DNA of 64,000 bases from Janibacter sp. HTCC2649 (GCF_000152705.1 NZ_CH672413.1:1959978-2023977); one strand, 5' to 3'; shown: positions 16,921 to 25,407, counted from the first letter of the stretch. The notes: a model not told the origin generated them from the sequence alone. Program-made: numbers and translations.

Positions 16921-17739
16921 CTACTTCACCTCGCGGTGCATCACCCGGTAGGACCCGATCGCCAGCGGCAGCAGGACCCACACGCCGAACGAGGTCGCCA
17001 GCTGCCCCCAGTTCTCGCCGGTCATCGTCCCGCTGAAGAGCGGGTCGGTCACCTGGTTGAGGTCGAACCACTTGCTCGGGCCCTCGAGGGCCGTGATGAG
17101 GCTGGTCGCGACCGTCCACAGCGTCGGGAGCAGCAGAGAAGCCACGATGGCGAAGGGCGTGTTGAGGAAGACGAACCCGAACGCGAGGCCCTGCAGCACA
17201 TAGATGCCGAAGGCGACGATGACCCCGACGGCGACCTTCCAGGTGACGTCCCAGGTGCCGTCACCACCGGCAACGCCACCGCCGATGACGTTGGCGATCG
17301 CCGAGGCCGCGAACGCCGATGCCGTGACGATGAGGCCGAGCACGACTGCTGCGATGACCTTGGCGACGATGACTCGGCCGCGGCGCGGCTCAAGGGTGAA
17401 GGTGACCAGGCCGGTGCGTTGGCTCCACTCGGCGGTTGCGGCCATGATGCCGACGATCGGCAGGAGCATGACGAGCGGGAGCGCGGTGAACCCGAGGAAC
17501 GTGCCATAGGTCATCTCGTCGGCCTCTCCCCAGATGAGGAGGGCGGTCACGACGAGGACCGAGATCGCCGACATGACGATGAGCATCCAGCGGCCGGCAC
17601 GCGTGTCGACCATCTTGCGCAGCTCGACGTTGATCAGGCGGGACATCGGGACCCCGGGTCGCCCGTCCTGAGCGGGGGTTGCCACCGGCCGCGCGAGGGC
17701 GGGATCAATCTCGGGGGTGCGGGTGTCGGTGGTGGTCAT
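16921..17739 (-). CDS. ABC-2 type transporter permease
   Basis: 272-aa integral membrane protein with about six transmembrane segments, for example ISVLVVTALLIWGEADE, LVMLLPIVGIMAATAEW and VIAAVVLGLIVTASAFAASA. It is the permease of a two-gene exporter; its ATG overlaps the stop codon of the ATPase gene by four bases. The phrase EWSQRTGLVTFTLEPRRGRV is typical of ABC-2 subunits of daunorubicin/bacitracin-type exporters. The divergent sensor kinase and response regulator genes next door probably control it. The substrate is unknown; antimicrobial peptides or lipids are reasonable candidates. Confidence 0.87.
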   Translation of the reverse strand: MTTTDTRTPEIDPALARPVATPAQDGRPGVPMSRLINVELRKMVDTRAGRWMLIVMSAISVLVVTALLIWGEADEMTYGTFLGFTALPLVMLLPIVGIMAATAEWSQRTGLVTFTLEPRRGRVIVAKVIAAVVLGLIVTASAFAASAIANVIGGGVAGGDGTWDVTWKVAVGVIVAFGIYVLQGLAFGFVFLNTPFAIVASLLLPTLWTVATSLITALEGPSKWFDLNQVTDPLFSGTMTGENWGQLATSFGVWVLLPLAIGSYRVMHREVK

Positions 17740-18632
17740 GCTGCGGTCCCTTCGCGTGACGTGGCGGCGGTGAGGCTGAGGAACATCTCCTCGAGGGCCT
17801 CCCCGCCACCGGAGCGGAGCTCCAGGAGGACGATGCGTTCGTCGAGGGCGATCTGGCCGACGACGCCGGGCTCGGCGTCGACGACGAGGCCGGACGCGAT
17901 GTCGTTGACCGTGACCCCGGCGCGCTGGAGTGCAGCGAGCAGGGCCGCGTTGTCGTTCGACCGGACGGTGGTGCCGCCGCGGCTGAGCAACTCGTCCTTC
18001 GTGCCCATCGCGACGATCTGGCCGCGGCCGATCATGACGAGGTCGTCGGCGATGACCTGAACCTCGTGGAGCAGGTGGCTCGACAGAAGGACCGTGCCGC
18101 CACCGTCAGCGAAGTTGCGGAGCAGCCCACGCATCCAGTGGATGCCCTGCGGGTCAAGGCCGTTGGCCGGCTCGTCGAGGATGAGCACCTCGGGCTGCCC
18201 CAGCAAGGCGGAGGCGAGTCCGAGCCGCTGACGCATACCGAGGGAGTAGTTGCGGACCCGGCGGCTGGCTTCCTCGTCGGTGAGCCCCACGATGGCCAGG
18301 GCCTCGTCGACACGCGACTTCGGCACACCGATCTGGATCCCGGCGAGACGCAGGACCTCTCGGCCGGTGCGGCCGGGGTGCTGCGCCGAGGCGTCGAGCA
18401 TGACGCCGACCTGGCGGCCGGGGTTGTGGAGGTCGCGGTAGGACTTGCCCAGGATGGTCGACCGTCCACTCGTCACGGGCGTGAGGCCCGTCATCATCCG
18501 CATCGCGGTGGACTTGCCGGCGCCATTGGGGCCAAGGAAGCCGACGACGCTCCCCGGGCGGACCTCGAAGGAGATGTCGTCCACCGCGGTGAACCCGCCG
18601 TAGCGCTTCGTGAGGTTCTCGACTGTGATCAT
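17736..18632 (-). CDS. ABC transporter ATP-binding protein
   Basis: 298-aa ATPase of the DrrA/CcmA-like family. Walker A is GPNGAGKST, the signature is NYSLGMRQRLGLASALLG, Walker B is VLILDEPANGLDPQGIHWMR, and the H-loop is LLSSHLLHEV. ATG at 18632 (MITVENLTKRYGG) is preferred because the ATPase fold begins there and the 12-residue upstream extension would run into the palindrome region. It is coupled by ATGA overlap to the permease gene and divergent from the two-component operon. Confidence 0.92.
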   Translation of the reverse strand: MITVENLTKRYGGFTAVDDISFEVRPGSVVGFLGPNGAGKSTAMRMMTGLTPVTSGRSTILGKSYRDLHNPGRQVGVMLDASAQHPGRTGREVLRLAGIQIGVPKSRVDEALAIVGLTDEEASRRVRNYSLGMRQRLGLASALLGQPEVLILDEPANGLDPQGIHWMRGLLRNFADGGGTVLLSSHLLHEVQVIADDLVMIGRGQIVAMGTKDELLSRGGTTVRSNDNAALLAALQRAGVTVNDIASGLVVDAEPGVVGQIALDERIVLLELRSGGGEALEEMFLSLTAATSREGTAA

Positions 18633-18682
18633 GGTGACCACTCTGGTCCGTGCGCGGGGCAGGCACATCGGCCGCCGGTCCC

Positions 18683-18711
18683 GACCGGCATACGACTTTG
18701 GTATGCCGGTC
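18683..18711. promoter_or_regulatory. 11+7+11 bp palindrome between ABC and two-component operons
   Basis: GACCGGCATAC-GACTTTG-GTATGCCGGTC is a perfect inverted repeat lying 51 bp from the ATPase start and 63 bp from the kinase start. Its position suits an operator for the adjacent NarL-type response regulator. Both half-sites contain the octamer that is abundant across the whole window. Confidence 0.6.
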
Positions 18712-18761
18712 GCTCACCGATCGCAGTCCGTGGGCTGACGTGCCCGCACCCGTGGGCTGCC

Positions 18762-18767
18762 TAGGCT
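18762..18767 (+). promoter_or_regulatory. -10 box of leaderless kinase promoter
   Basis: TAGGCT is preceded by C and followed by CGGGCC and the ATG at 18774 (6-nt gap). This is the leaderless arrangement also seen at tmk, the MarR gene and others in the window. Confidence 0.55.
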
Positions 18768-18773
18768 CGGGCC

Positions 18774-19958
18774 ATGCCCGACACCGCCCCGATCGCCCAC
18801 AGCCGACTGAGCTCGCTGTGGCGCTATGCCCTGGCGCTGCTCATCAGTGCGGTGGCGTGGGGCGCGATCGTCATCGCCGTGAGCAACACCAAGGTGGATG
18901 AGAGCGAGCCGATCATGGCCTGGCTCTTCTTCGGTGACACCGCGCTGGGGCTGGCGTCGTTCGTCCTCATCCGGTGGCGACACCGCTGGCCGGGTCAGGT
19001 CGCGGTGATCACCACCCTGGCCTCTTTCGTCTCGGCAACCAGCGCCGGTCCGGCGACCTGGGCCGTCGGTTCGCTTGCTGCGCGCAACCGCTGGCGGCTG
19101 CTCACCCTCGTGGTGCCCCTCAGCATCCTCGGGGGCGTGGCCCAGGAGCGGTTGTACCCCGGCGAGGACGACCTGCCACTGTGGGCGTCCATCCTGTTCG
19201 GGTTCCTCATCGTGGGGATCGTCGTCGCCGTCGGCTACGCGATGGGATCGCAACGCAGCCTGCTCGAGTCCCTGCGCGACCGCGCCGAGACGGCCGAGCG
19301 AGAGCAGCAGGCGCGCGTGGCCCAGGCTCAGGCCGCCGAGCGCACGCGCATCGCACGCGAGATGCATGACGTTCTCGCACACCGGATTTCACTCGTCGCG
19401 ATGCACGCAGGAGCGCTCAGCTATCGCACCGACCTCACCCCCGAGGAGCAGGCGACAGCCGCCAGGACGATCGAGGACAACGCCCATCGCGCCCTTCGGG
19501 ACCTGCGAGACGTCCTCGGAGTCCTGCGAGATCCGACGCAGCCGACGGACGGCGACCCCGAGCGACCGCAGCCGGTCATCAGCGACATCGCCCGCCTCGT
19601 CGAGGACGAGCGCGCGAGCGGCATGCGCGTCAGCCTCGACAACGCCATCGTCGGTGAGCTGCCCGACAACCGTGGGCGGACGGCATACCGGATCGTTCAG
19701 GAAGCACTCACCAACGCACGCAAGCACGCTCCGGGAACGTCCGTCTCGGTGACACTGAGCGGGAGCGAGGACGACGGTTTGACGGTGACGATCCGCAACG
19801 CCGCCCCCGTGGGTTCGCCCCGTTCCACCCTGCCCGATTCGGGCCTCGGCCTCATCGGGCTCGACGAGCGAGTCGGGCTGACCGGCGGCCGTCTGCGACA
19901 CGGGCGCGACGCCGGGGGCGGCTATGTCGTCGACGCGTGGATACCGTGGCAGGTGTGA
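18774..19958 (+). CDS. NarL/LiaS-type sensor histidine kinase
   Basis: 394-aa membrane kinase. The N-terminal half has about five hydrophobic segments (residues 15-150), then a short coiled coil. The HisKA_3 dimerisation helix follows with the phospho-acceptor His in REMHDVLAHRISLVAMHAGA (about residue 198). The HATPase domain has TAYRIVQEALTNARKHAPGT (N box) and SGLGLIGLDERVGLTGG (G box). The small extracellular part suggests intramembrane or envelope-stress sensing. It overlaps the response regulator gene by four bases (GTGA) and is divergent from the ABC exporter it probably regulates. Confidence 0.92.
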   Translation: MPDTAPIAHSRLSSLWRYALALLISAVAWGAIVIAVSNTKVDESEPIMAWLFFGDTALGLASFVLIRWRHRWPGQVAVITTLASFVSATSAGPATWAVGSLAARNRWRLLTLVVPLSILGGVAQERLYPGEDDLPLWASILFGFLIVGIVVAVGYAMGSQRSLLESLRDRAETAEREQQARVAQAQAAERTRIAREMHDVLAHRISLVAMHAGALSYRTDLTPEEQATAARTIEDNAHRALRDLRDVLGVLRDPTQPTDGDPERPQPVISDIARLVEDERASGMRVSLDNAIVGELPDNRGRTAYRIVQEALTNARKHAPGTSVSVTLSGSEDDGLTVTIRNAAPVGSPRSTLPDSGLGLIGLDERVGLTGGRLRHGRDAGGGYVVDAWIPWQV

Positions 19959-20620
19959 GCGACCCTGCACCCATCCGCCTGGCCATCGTCGACGACGACC
20001 CGATGGTGCGCGCGGCGCTGCGGATGATGCTCGGCGGCAACTCCGGGATCACCGTCGTCGGTGAGGCGACCAACGGCGAAGAAGCCCTCGCCCTCGTGCC
20101 CGAGTCCGGTGCGGAGCTCGTCCTCATGGACATTCGCATGCCGGTGCGTGACGGGTTGAGTGCGACCGAGGTTCTGCTGAGCCGTGATCGGTCGCTCAAG
20201 ATCATCGTGCTCACCACCTTCGACGCCGACGACATGGTGCTGCGGGCGTTGCGTCTCGGTGCGGCTGGCTTCATGCTCAAGGACACTCCCCCGGCGCGGC
20301 TCGTCGAGGCGATCAAGACGGTGGCCGCCGGGCAGCCGATGCTCTCGCCGAGCGTCACCGCCCAGCTCATCGCGGCCGTCACGGGACCGGACTCCGGCGC
20401 CGACGAGCGCGCCGATGCCCGGGCCAGACTCGACACGCTCACCGACCGGGAGCGCGAGGTTGCGGACGCCGTGGGGCGGGGGCTGAGCAATGCCGAGATC
20501 TCGGCGGAGCTCTTCATGGGGGTGCCGACGGTCAAGACCCACGTCGGGCGGCTGTTCATGAAACTGGGGGTCGAGAACCGGGTCCAGGTCGCGATCCTCG
20601 TCCACGACGCCAGTGACTGA
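19955..20620 (+). CDS. NarL/FixJ-family response regulator
   Basis: 221-aa regulator. The receiver domain begins IRLAIVDDDPMVRAALRMML, with the phospho-acceptor Asp in LVLMDIRMPVRDG and the signalling Lys in GFMLKDTPP. The C-terminal LuxR helix-turn-helix is LTDREREVADAVGRGLSNAE plus the VKTHVGRLFMKLGV recognition region. GTG at 19955 overlaps the kinase stop codon; the six-residue longer form from 19937 would lie inside the kinase gene. It is the probable binder of the palindrome at 18683-18711. Confidence 0.92.
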   Translation: MSDPAPIRLAIVDDDPMVRAALRMMLGGNSGITVVGEATNGEEALALVPESGAELVLMDIRMPVRDGLSATEVLLSRDRSLKIIVLTTFDADDMVLRALRLGAAGFMLKDTPPARLVEAIKTVAAGQPMLSPSVTAQLIAAVTGPDSGADERADARARLDTLTDREREVADAVGRGLSNAEISAELFMGVPTVKTHVGRLFMKLGVENRVQVAILVHDASD

Positions 20621-22586
20621 GCACCTCGTCGGGGTCATCGTCCACCCGGCCAAGCCACGCAGTGCCGCGGCACTGGCGGCACTGCGGCGGGCCACGCGGC
20701 GCCGCGGCTGGCCGGAGCCAATGGTGCTCGAGACCTCCGTCGACTCACCCGGCGCCACCCAAGTCGGCGAGCTGCTCGGCCAGGGCGTCGACCGCCTCGT
20801 CGCCATCGGCGGGGACGGCACGCTGCGTGAGGTCGCCGCCGCACTGTCCCGCTCCGGACCCGCGTCCGACCAGGTCGCCCTGGGGGTGGTCCCTGCGGGC
20901 ACCGCCAACCTGTGGGCCCGCACCATCGGCGTCCACGGCTGGGATCTCGAGGCCGTGGCCGACGTCGCCATCGCCGGACCGGCACGAGACAGCGACCTCG
21001 CCTGGGTGACGATCACCCGGGCGGACGGCACGACCCGCACGCACGACGTCGCCGTCGTCGCTGGGGTCGGGATGGACGCCGAGGCCTTCGCCGCAACCCA
21101 GGAGCGCACGAAGCACCGGATGGGGTGGGCGGCCTATTTCGCGGCCCTCGCGCAACGTGCGGTGGGCGACCCGATCACGGTCGCAACGCAGCTCGACGAC
21201 CGCCCCTCGGCACACGAGTCCGCGCGCACCGTGCTCGTCGGCAACTGCCGCGTGCTCCCCCTCGGCCTGCCGCTCATGCCCACGGCGTCGATGACCGACG
21301 GCCGCCTCGACGTGCTCGCCATCGCACCGCAGAGCGCCGTCGGCTGGCTCGGCGTGGGCGCCGGAGTGCTGACGGGCCGTCGCGGCGGCTGGACCGGCAT
21401 GCGCACCCACCGCGCCCGCCACGTCGTCCTCGTCCTCGACGCCCCCACCGCCGTCCACGTCGACGGAGACCCTGTCGGCGAGGGCGTCCGACTCGAGTTC
21501 GGGGTCTCGCCGGCGGCCCTGCTCGTGCGCAGTCGCGAGGTGGCCGAGAGCCCCGACGAGCGCATCCACCGCCTCGTGGACGATCCGGAGCGCGACCTCG
21601 CCGACCTCGCGAACGCCCTCCACCGCAGCCGCCGCTGGTCCTCCGACCATGCGCGGGAACATCTCGTCCGCGACGCCTTCCTGTCCCTGCACGGCGCCGA
21701 CCTCACCCGCTTCAAGAGCCTGCTCAGCGCGGGATCGGACCACCGCGACCTCGAGCACCTGGTCTTCGACGTCGTCGGCGACGAGGGCGCCCGGCAGGAC
21801 ATCCTCGATCACATCGCCGCGGAGGCCGCCACCATCGAGGTGCCCGACCTGCACGTGCTCAGCGACATCGACGACACCCTGCGGTGCGCGCTCCACGACA
21901 GGCGCTATCCGCGCGGCACGGTCTATCCGGGGGTCATCGCGCTCTATCGCGCCCTCGATGCCGGCCGCTCCGGTGACCCGACAACGCCCGGTGACCTCAC
22001 CTTCGTCACGGCGCGACCCATGGACCCGTTCGGCCTCATCGAGCAGCACACGCGACGCGGTCTGCGTGATCTCGGGCTGCCCCCTCACGCCGTGCTCTCC
22101 GGCACGTTCGACGGATTGACGAGCCACGACTCGATGGCTGGCGCCAAGATCGAGAACTTCGAACGCTTCCGTTTGCTCATGCCCGAGACCCACGTCGTCT
22201 TCATCGGCGACAGCGGTCAGGGCGACGTCGAGGTGGGTCGCCGGATGCTCGCAGCCGACCCCGAGGCGGTGCGGTTCATCCTCATCCACGACGTGGTCGC
22301 CCTTGCTGAGGAGGAGCGAGCAGCGTTGCGATCAGAGGGAATCGTCGTCGTCGACACCCCCGTGGGTGGTGCCCTCGAGGCGTATGCCGCCGGGCTGGTT
22401 TCCGCTGCCGGCCTCACCTCCGTGGTCGAGGCGGCCGAGCGCGACCTCACCAGCATCGAGTGGGAGTCGCCCGAGCAGGAGAAGGCGACGACAGCGCTCC
22501 TGGAGCGCGACCTCGCCGCCGCACACGCAGCCATCAACGCGTGCTCCCCTCCGGACGACTGCGGCTCATCCCTTGACATGGGATAG
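20613..22586 (+). CDS. diacylglycerol kinase-like domain fused to App1/DUF2183 phosphatase-like domain
   Basis: 657-aa fusion. Residues 1-310 are a YegS/DagK-type lipid kinase: the nucleotide loop VAIGGDGTLREVAAALSRSG (about residue 65), VVPAGTANLWARTI and a C-terminal HVDGDPVGEGVRLEF strand. Residues about 410-610 resemble the App1 phosphatidate phosphatase catalytic domain: HVLSDIDDTLRCALHDRRYP carries the DxDDT-type HAD nucleophile, and FVTARPMDPFGLIEQ and VFIGDSGQGDVEVGRRML supply the later motifs. A kinase that makes phosphatidic acid is thus joined to a domain that removes that phosphate. The GTG start overlaps the response regulator stop codon by 8 bp, so it may be part of that operon. 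Confidence 0.85.
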   Translation: MTEHLVGVIVHPAKPRSAAALAALRRATRRRGWPEPMVLETSVDSPGATQVGELLGQGVDRLVAIGGDGTLREVAAALSRSGPASDQVALGVVPAGTANLWARTIGVHGWDLEAVADVAIAGPARDSDLAWVTITRADGTTRTHDVAVVAGVGMDAEAFAATQERTKHRMGWAAYFAALAQRAVGDPITVATQLDDRPSAHESARTVLVGNCRVLPLGLPLMPTASMTDGRLDVLAIAPQSAVGWLGVGAGVLTGRRGGWTGMRTHRARHVVLVLDAPTAVHVDGDPVGEGVRLEFGVSPAALLVRSREVAESPDERIHRLVDDPERDLADLANALHRSRRWSSDHAREHLVRDAFLSLHGADLTRFKSLLSAGSDHRDLEHLVFDVVGDEGARQDILDHIAAEAATIEVPDLHVLSDIDDTLRCALHDRRYPRGTVYPGVIALYRALDAGRSGDPTTPGDLTFVTARPMDPFGLIEQHTRRGLRDLGLPPHAVLSGTFDGLTSHDSMAGAKIENFERFRLLMPETHVVFIGDSGQGDVEVGRRMLAADPEAVRFILIHDVVALAEEERAALRSEGIVVVDTPVGGALEAYAAGLVSAAGLTSVVEAAERDLTSIEWESPEQEKATTALLERDLAAAHAAINACSPPDDCGSSLDMG

Positions 22587-22602
22587 ACGCACTATCCACT
22601 AT
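22573..22602 (+). promoter_or_regulatory. TTGACA promoter with embedded palindrome
   Basis: TTGACA (22573-22578, overlapping the end of the kinase-phosphatase gene) and CACTAT (22597-22602) form a promoter with an 18-bp spacer. GGATAG-ACGCA-CTATCC (22581-22597) is a perfect 6+5+6 palindrome in that spacer. A further ACTATCC lies at 22613-22619. This looks like a repressor-controlled promoter; the repressor gene is not adjacent. Confidence 0.55.
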
Positions 22603-22631
22603 TGGAGAGAGCCACTATCCAAGGAGTTCTC

Positions 22632-23081
22632 ATGTCTGCCCTGACCGACCCCCACACCCTGGCCACGACCACCGCCGTCCTCTCCGACGCCTCCCGCACC
22701 ACCGCCGGGATCCTGCTGCTCGGACTCGTCACGGTCGAGACCGGCGGGATGTACCTGCTCAAGGTCGTCCGCGGCGGCGCGGACGTGACGGCGTTCCAGG
22801 AGAAGTTCGCTCGGGCCGGTCACGCACACGCCGGTGTGCTGCTCCTCCTCGCCCTCATCTGCCAGATCCTCGCCGACTCCACGACCCAGACCGGGGCCCT
22901 GAACTGGCTCTCGCGATCCGGCGTCGCGGCGTCGGCGCTGCTCATGCCCGGAGGCTTCTTCTTCTCGTCGATGGGGGCTGGCCGAACCCAGCCCAACAGG
23001 CTCATCGTGCTCGTCTTCGCCGGTGCCGCACTGCTGGCCGTCAGCCTCACCTCGCTCGCAGTGGGTCTGCTGACCGCCTGA
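22632..23081 (+). CDS. small multi-pass membrane protein, function unknown
   Basis: 149-aa protein with four predicted membrane helices: TTAGILLLGLVTVETGGMYL, HAHAGVLLLLALICQILADS, a helix around GVAASALLMPGGFFFSSMG, and LIVLVFAGAALLAVSLTSLA. ATG at 22632 has AAGGAG as ribosome-binding site; the earlier in-frame start lies inside the promoter. The family is conserved in actinobacteria as hypothetical protein, and histidines in RAGHAHAG could bind metal or heme. I do not recognise a function. The strong regulated-looking promoter suggests conditional expression. Confidence 0.75.
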   Translation: MSALTDPHTLATTTAVLSDASRTTAGILLLGLVTVETGGMYLLKVVRGGADVTAFQEKFARAGHAHAGVLLLLALICQILADSTTQTGALNWLSRSGVAASALLMPGGFFFSSMGAGRTQPNRLIVLVFAGAALLAVSLTSLAVGLLTA

Positions 23082-23126
23082 CGCACGACCCGTGACATCG
23101 CGTCGCGGACGTGCACAGAATGAACC

Positions 23127-24113
23127 ATGGTCACCCCAGCGAGTCCATCCCGCCGCCTGATCCTGACCGGTGCCGCAGCTTCGGTTGTCGCGTCCTCCTC
23201 CGCCCTGGCCACCCCTGCAGCGGCCGAACCACGTCGCGCTGCCCCGGCGCCAGAGACCGTCCCGCTGCCTGACGGCATCCGCCCCGAAGGCATCACGTCC
23301 GGACCCGGCACGCGCTTCTATGTCGGCTCACTCGCCGACGGACGCATCGTTGCTGGCGACCTTCTCACGGCGACCTCGACGACACTTCTGGCTGGCATGA
23401 CCGGGCGGGCCCTGCGCGGACTCTTCTGGGACGAGCGCACCGACCTCGTCTGGGCTGTCGGCAACGTCGGCTCCAAGGCCCACGTCTGGGCGGTCGACGG
23501 CACAACTGGCGCAGTCGTCCAGGACACCGAGGTGCCCGGTGGGGTGTTCCTCAACGATCTCGTCGTCACCTCGGACACCGTGTGGGTGACCGACTCCCGC
23601 ATCGTCCCGGACGGCCTCACCGCCATCGCCCTCACGTCCGAGGGTGCACCCACGGGCGCCGACCCGACCTTCGTGCCGCTGGGCGGCGACTGGCCTGCTG
23701 GCGATGGAAACGCGGTGAACGCCAACGGGATCCGGGCTCTGCCCGACGGCAGCCTCATCCTCAACAACTCTCGCGTCGGCGGCCTGTGGCAGGTCGACCC
23801 GGCAACCGGCGAGGCCTCCGAGATCCCTGTCGGCGGCGGACCCGGCATCGTCGGGGGCGACGGGCTCGTCCTCGAAGGCTCCACCCTCTACAACGTTCGC
23901 GGGTCCGGACAGGCCGAGGTGTCGGTCGTCGAACTCGTCCCTGTGGGAGCGGCCTGGGCCGCACGCTGGCGAGGTGCCCGCACCGACGAGAGCCTTGACG
24001 TGCCATCGACGGCAACGCTCTCCGGTGGCTGGCTCTGGGCGGTCAACGCCCGGTTCGGTGTCGCCTCACCGGGCACCGCGACCTACTGGATCACTCGGCT
24101 CCCAGCGCGCTGA
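23127..24113 (+). CDS. exported SMP-30/gluconolactonase-like beta-propeller
   Basis: 328-aa exported protein. The N-terminus MVTPASPSRRLILTGAAASV has a twin-arginine signal (Arg9-Arg10, hydrophobic core, cleavage near TPAAAEP), so it is probably exported folded by Tat. The mature part has repeated blades, for example LPDGIRPEGITSGPGTRFYV, VFLNDLVVTSDTVWVTDS and ANGIRALPDGSLILNNSRVG, in the SMP-30/Gluconolactonase/LRE fold, where conserved Glu/Asn/Asp residues bind a divalent metal. A lactonase or sugar-binding role is possible, but the active-site metal ligands are not all obvious. Confidence 0.78.
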   Translation: MVTPASPSRRLILTGAAASVVASSSALATPAAAEPRRAAPAPETVPLPDGIRPEGITSGPGTRFYVGSLADGRIVAGDLLTATSTTLLAGMTGRALRGLFWDERTDLVWAVGNVGSKAHVWAVDGTTGAVVQDTEVPGGVFLNDLVVTSDTVWVTDSRIVPDGLTAIALTSEGAPTGADPTFVPLGGDWPAGDGNAVNANGIRALPDGSLILNNSRVGGLWQVDPATGEASEIPVGGGPGIVGGDGLVLEGSTLYNVRGSGQAEVSVVELVPVGAAWAARWRGARTDESLDVPSTATLSGGWLWAVNARFGVASPGTATYWITRLPAR

Positions 24114-24158
24114 CCCGGGCCTCCGCGTGGAGTGAGCCCTGGGTTTTGGAAGTGGGCC

Positions 24159-24164
24159 TAGAGT
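24159..24164 (+). promoter_or_regulatory. -10 box of leaderless dioxygenase promoter
   Basis: TAGAGT (TANNNT) preceded by CC, 6 nt before the GTG at 24171. Same leaderless arrangement as at tmk and both kinase genes. Confidence 0.5.
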
Positions 24165-24170
24165 CGGGAC

Positions 24171-24959
24171 GTGGACACGCGAAGCCCGGTCATCTATCTC
24201 AGCCACGGCGCCCCGCCCCTCGCGGACGACGAACGCTGGACCGGCGAGCTCGCCACCTGGTCCGGCGACCTGCCGCGACCCACGAGCATTCTTGTCGTCT
24301 CGGCGCACTGGGAGCAGGCACCGATCTCGGTGAGCTCCACGACGGCGAACACTCCTCTGCTGTATGACTTCTGGGGCTTCCCACAGAAGTACTACGACGT
24401 CACCTACGCCGCGCCGCCCGCACCCGAGCTGGCCAAGTCCGTGGCCGGCCTCCTTGGCGAGGTTGGGGGCGGGCTGCACCAGGACCCGTCGCGCGGGCTC
24501 GACCACGGCGCCTACGTGCCGCTCGTCGAGATGTTTCCCGAGGCCGACATCCCAGTGATCCAGCTGTCCATGCCGACGCTCGATCCGCAGGAGCTCTTCA
24601 CCATCGGCACCAGGCTCGCACCGCTGCGCGACGAGGGCACGATGATCATCGGCTCCGGCTTCACGACCCACAACCTGGGATGGTTCAACCCGCACGCCGG
24701 GGCCGACAGCGCTCCTCCGGCGCCGTCCGCAGAGTTCGACCACTGGGCTGCCGAAGCCGTCGACGCCGGTGATGTCGACGCGATTCTAGACTTCATGGCC
24801 AAGGCCCCCGCCGCCCGCGAGGCCCACCCGCGCACGGAGCACTGGGCGCCACTCTTCGTCAGCCTGGGTGCCGCTCACGCCAGCGGTGGCATCGATGGCC
24901 AGAGCATCATCGACGGGTTCTGGTTCGGCCTGTCGAAGCGCTCCTGGCAGTTCGCCTGA
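24171..24959 (+). CDS. class III extradiol ring-cleavage dioxygenase (LigB/DODA family)
   Basis: 262-aa member of the 4,5-DOPA extradiol dioxygenase family (YgiD-like), which opens catechol rings using a divalent metal. The four expected histidines are visible: His12 in YLSHGAPP, His46 in VVSAHWEQ, one in RGLDHGAYVPL (about 112) and one in TEHWAPLF (about 225). Length matches the family. The GTG start at 24171 follows a -10 box by 6 nt. The natural substrate may be DOPA-like catechols or another aromatic, and the many bacterial family members are poorly characterised. Confidence 0.88.
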   Translation: MDTRSPVIYLSHGAPPLADDERWTGELATWSGDLPRPTSILVVSAHWEQAPISVSSTTANTPLLYDFWGFPQKYYDVTYAAPPAPELAKSVAGLLGEVGGGLHQDPSRGLDHGAYVPLVEMFPEADIPVIQLSMPTLDPQELFTIGTRLAPLRDEGTMIIGSGFTTHNLGWFNPHAGADSAPPAPSAEFDHWAAEAVDAGDVDAILDFMAKAPAAREAHPRTEHWAPLFVSLGAAHASGGIDGQSIIDGFWFGLSKRSWQFA

Positions 24960-24978
24960 CGGTCGCCCCACGAAACGG

Positions 24979-25022
24979 AAGAACGCCCGGTATGCCGGGT
25001 GGCCGGCATACCGGGCGTTCTT
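24979..25022. terminator. 20-bp perfect stem bidirectional terminator
   Basis: AAGAACGCCCGGTATGCCGG (24979-24998) and CCGGCATACCGGGCGTTCTT (25003-25022) are exact complements around a 4-nt loop, extendable outward to about 24972/25027 with one mismatch. It lies between the convergent dioxygenase and small membrane protein genes. Each arm contains the abundant GTATGCCG octamer. Confidence 0.8.
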
Positions 25023-25044
25023 GCGTTTGTCCTTGGGCTGGGAG

Positions 25045-25395
25045 TCAGCGCCGCTTCTTCTTGGACTTGTTGGAGTTGTTGGACCTGGGCTTCTTGCGCG
25101 GCGCAGGTCGCGTCGCGTCATCGACAACCGGCTCGACGTGGTCGGGCACGACCGTCGGCTTGGCCTTGGCCCAGCCGAGGAAGCCGGCCGAGACGACGAG
25201 CAGGGCGAGCCCCGTCCAGAGGTTGGCGTTGACCCCACCGGTCTTGTCCAGCTCCTTGTCCCCGAAGAGACCCGTGAGCGTGAGGATGATGCCGTAGAGG
25301 CCGAGCAGCATCCCGATGAAGTTGCGGATGTCGAAGGCCCCGGCCGTCTTCTTGCCGTCGGCCTTCGTGGCGGTTGTCTTCTTGGTGTTTGGCAT
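25045..25395 (-). CDS. small membrane protein with basic tail, function unknown
   Basis: 116-aa protein with two hydrophobic helices (FIGMLLGLYGIILTLTGLFG and LWTGLALLVVSAGFLGWAKA), a lysine-rich N-terminus and a strongly basic C-terminus (RKKPRSNNSNKSKKKRR). ATG at 25395 follows AAGGGG by 8 nt. The start is 13 bp after the symporter stop codon on the same strand, so it is probably co-transcribed and may be an accessory subunit of that transporter. No recognised domain beyond the membrane segments. Confidence 0.78.
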   Translation of the reverse strand: MPNTKKTTATKADGKKTAGAFDIRNFIGMLLGLYGIILTLTGLFGDKELDKTGGVNANLWTGLALLVVSAGFLGWAKAKPTVVPDHVEPVVDDATRPAPRKKPRSNNSNKSKKKRR

Positions 25396-25407
25396 GTCGC
25401 GCACCCC

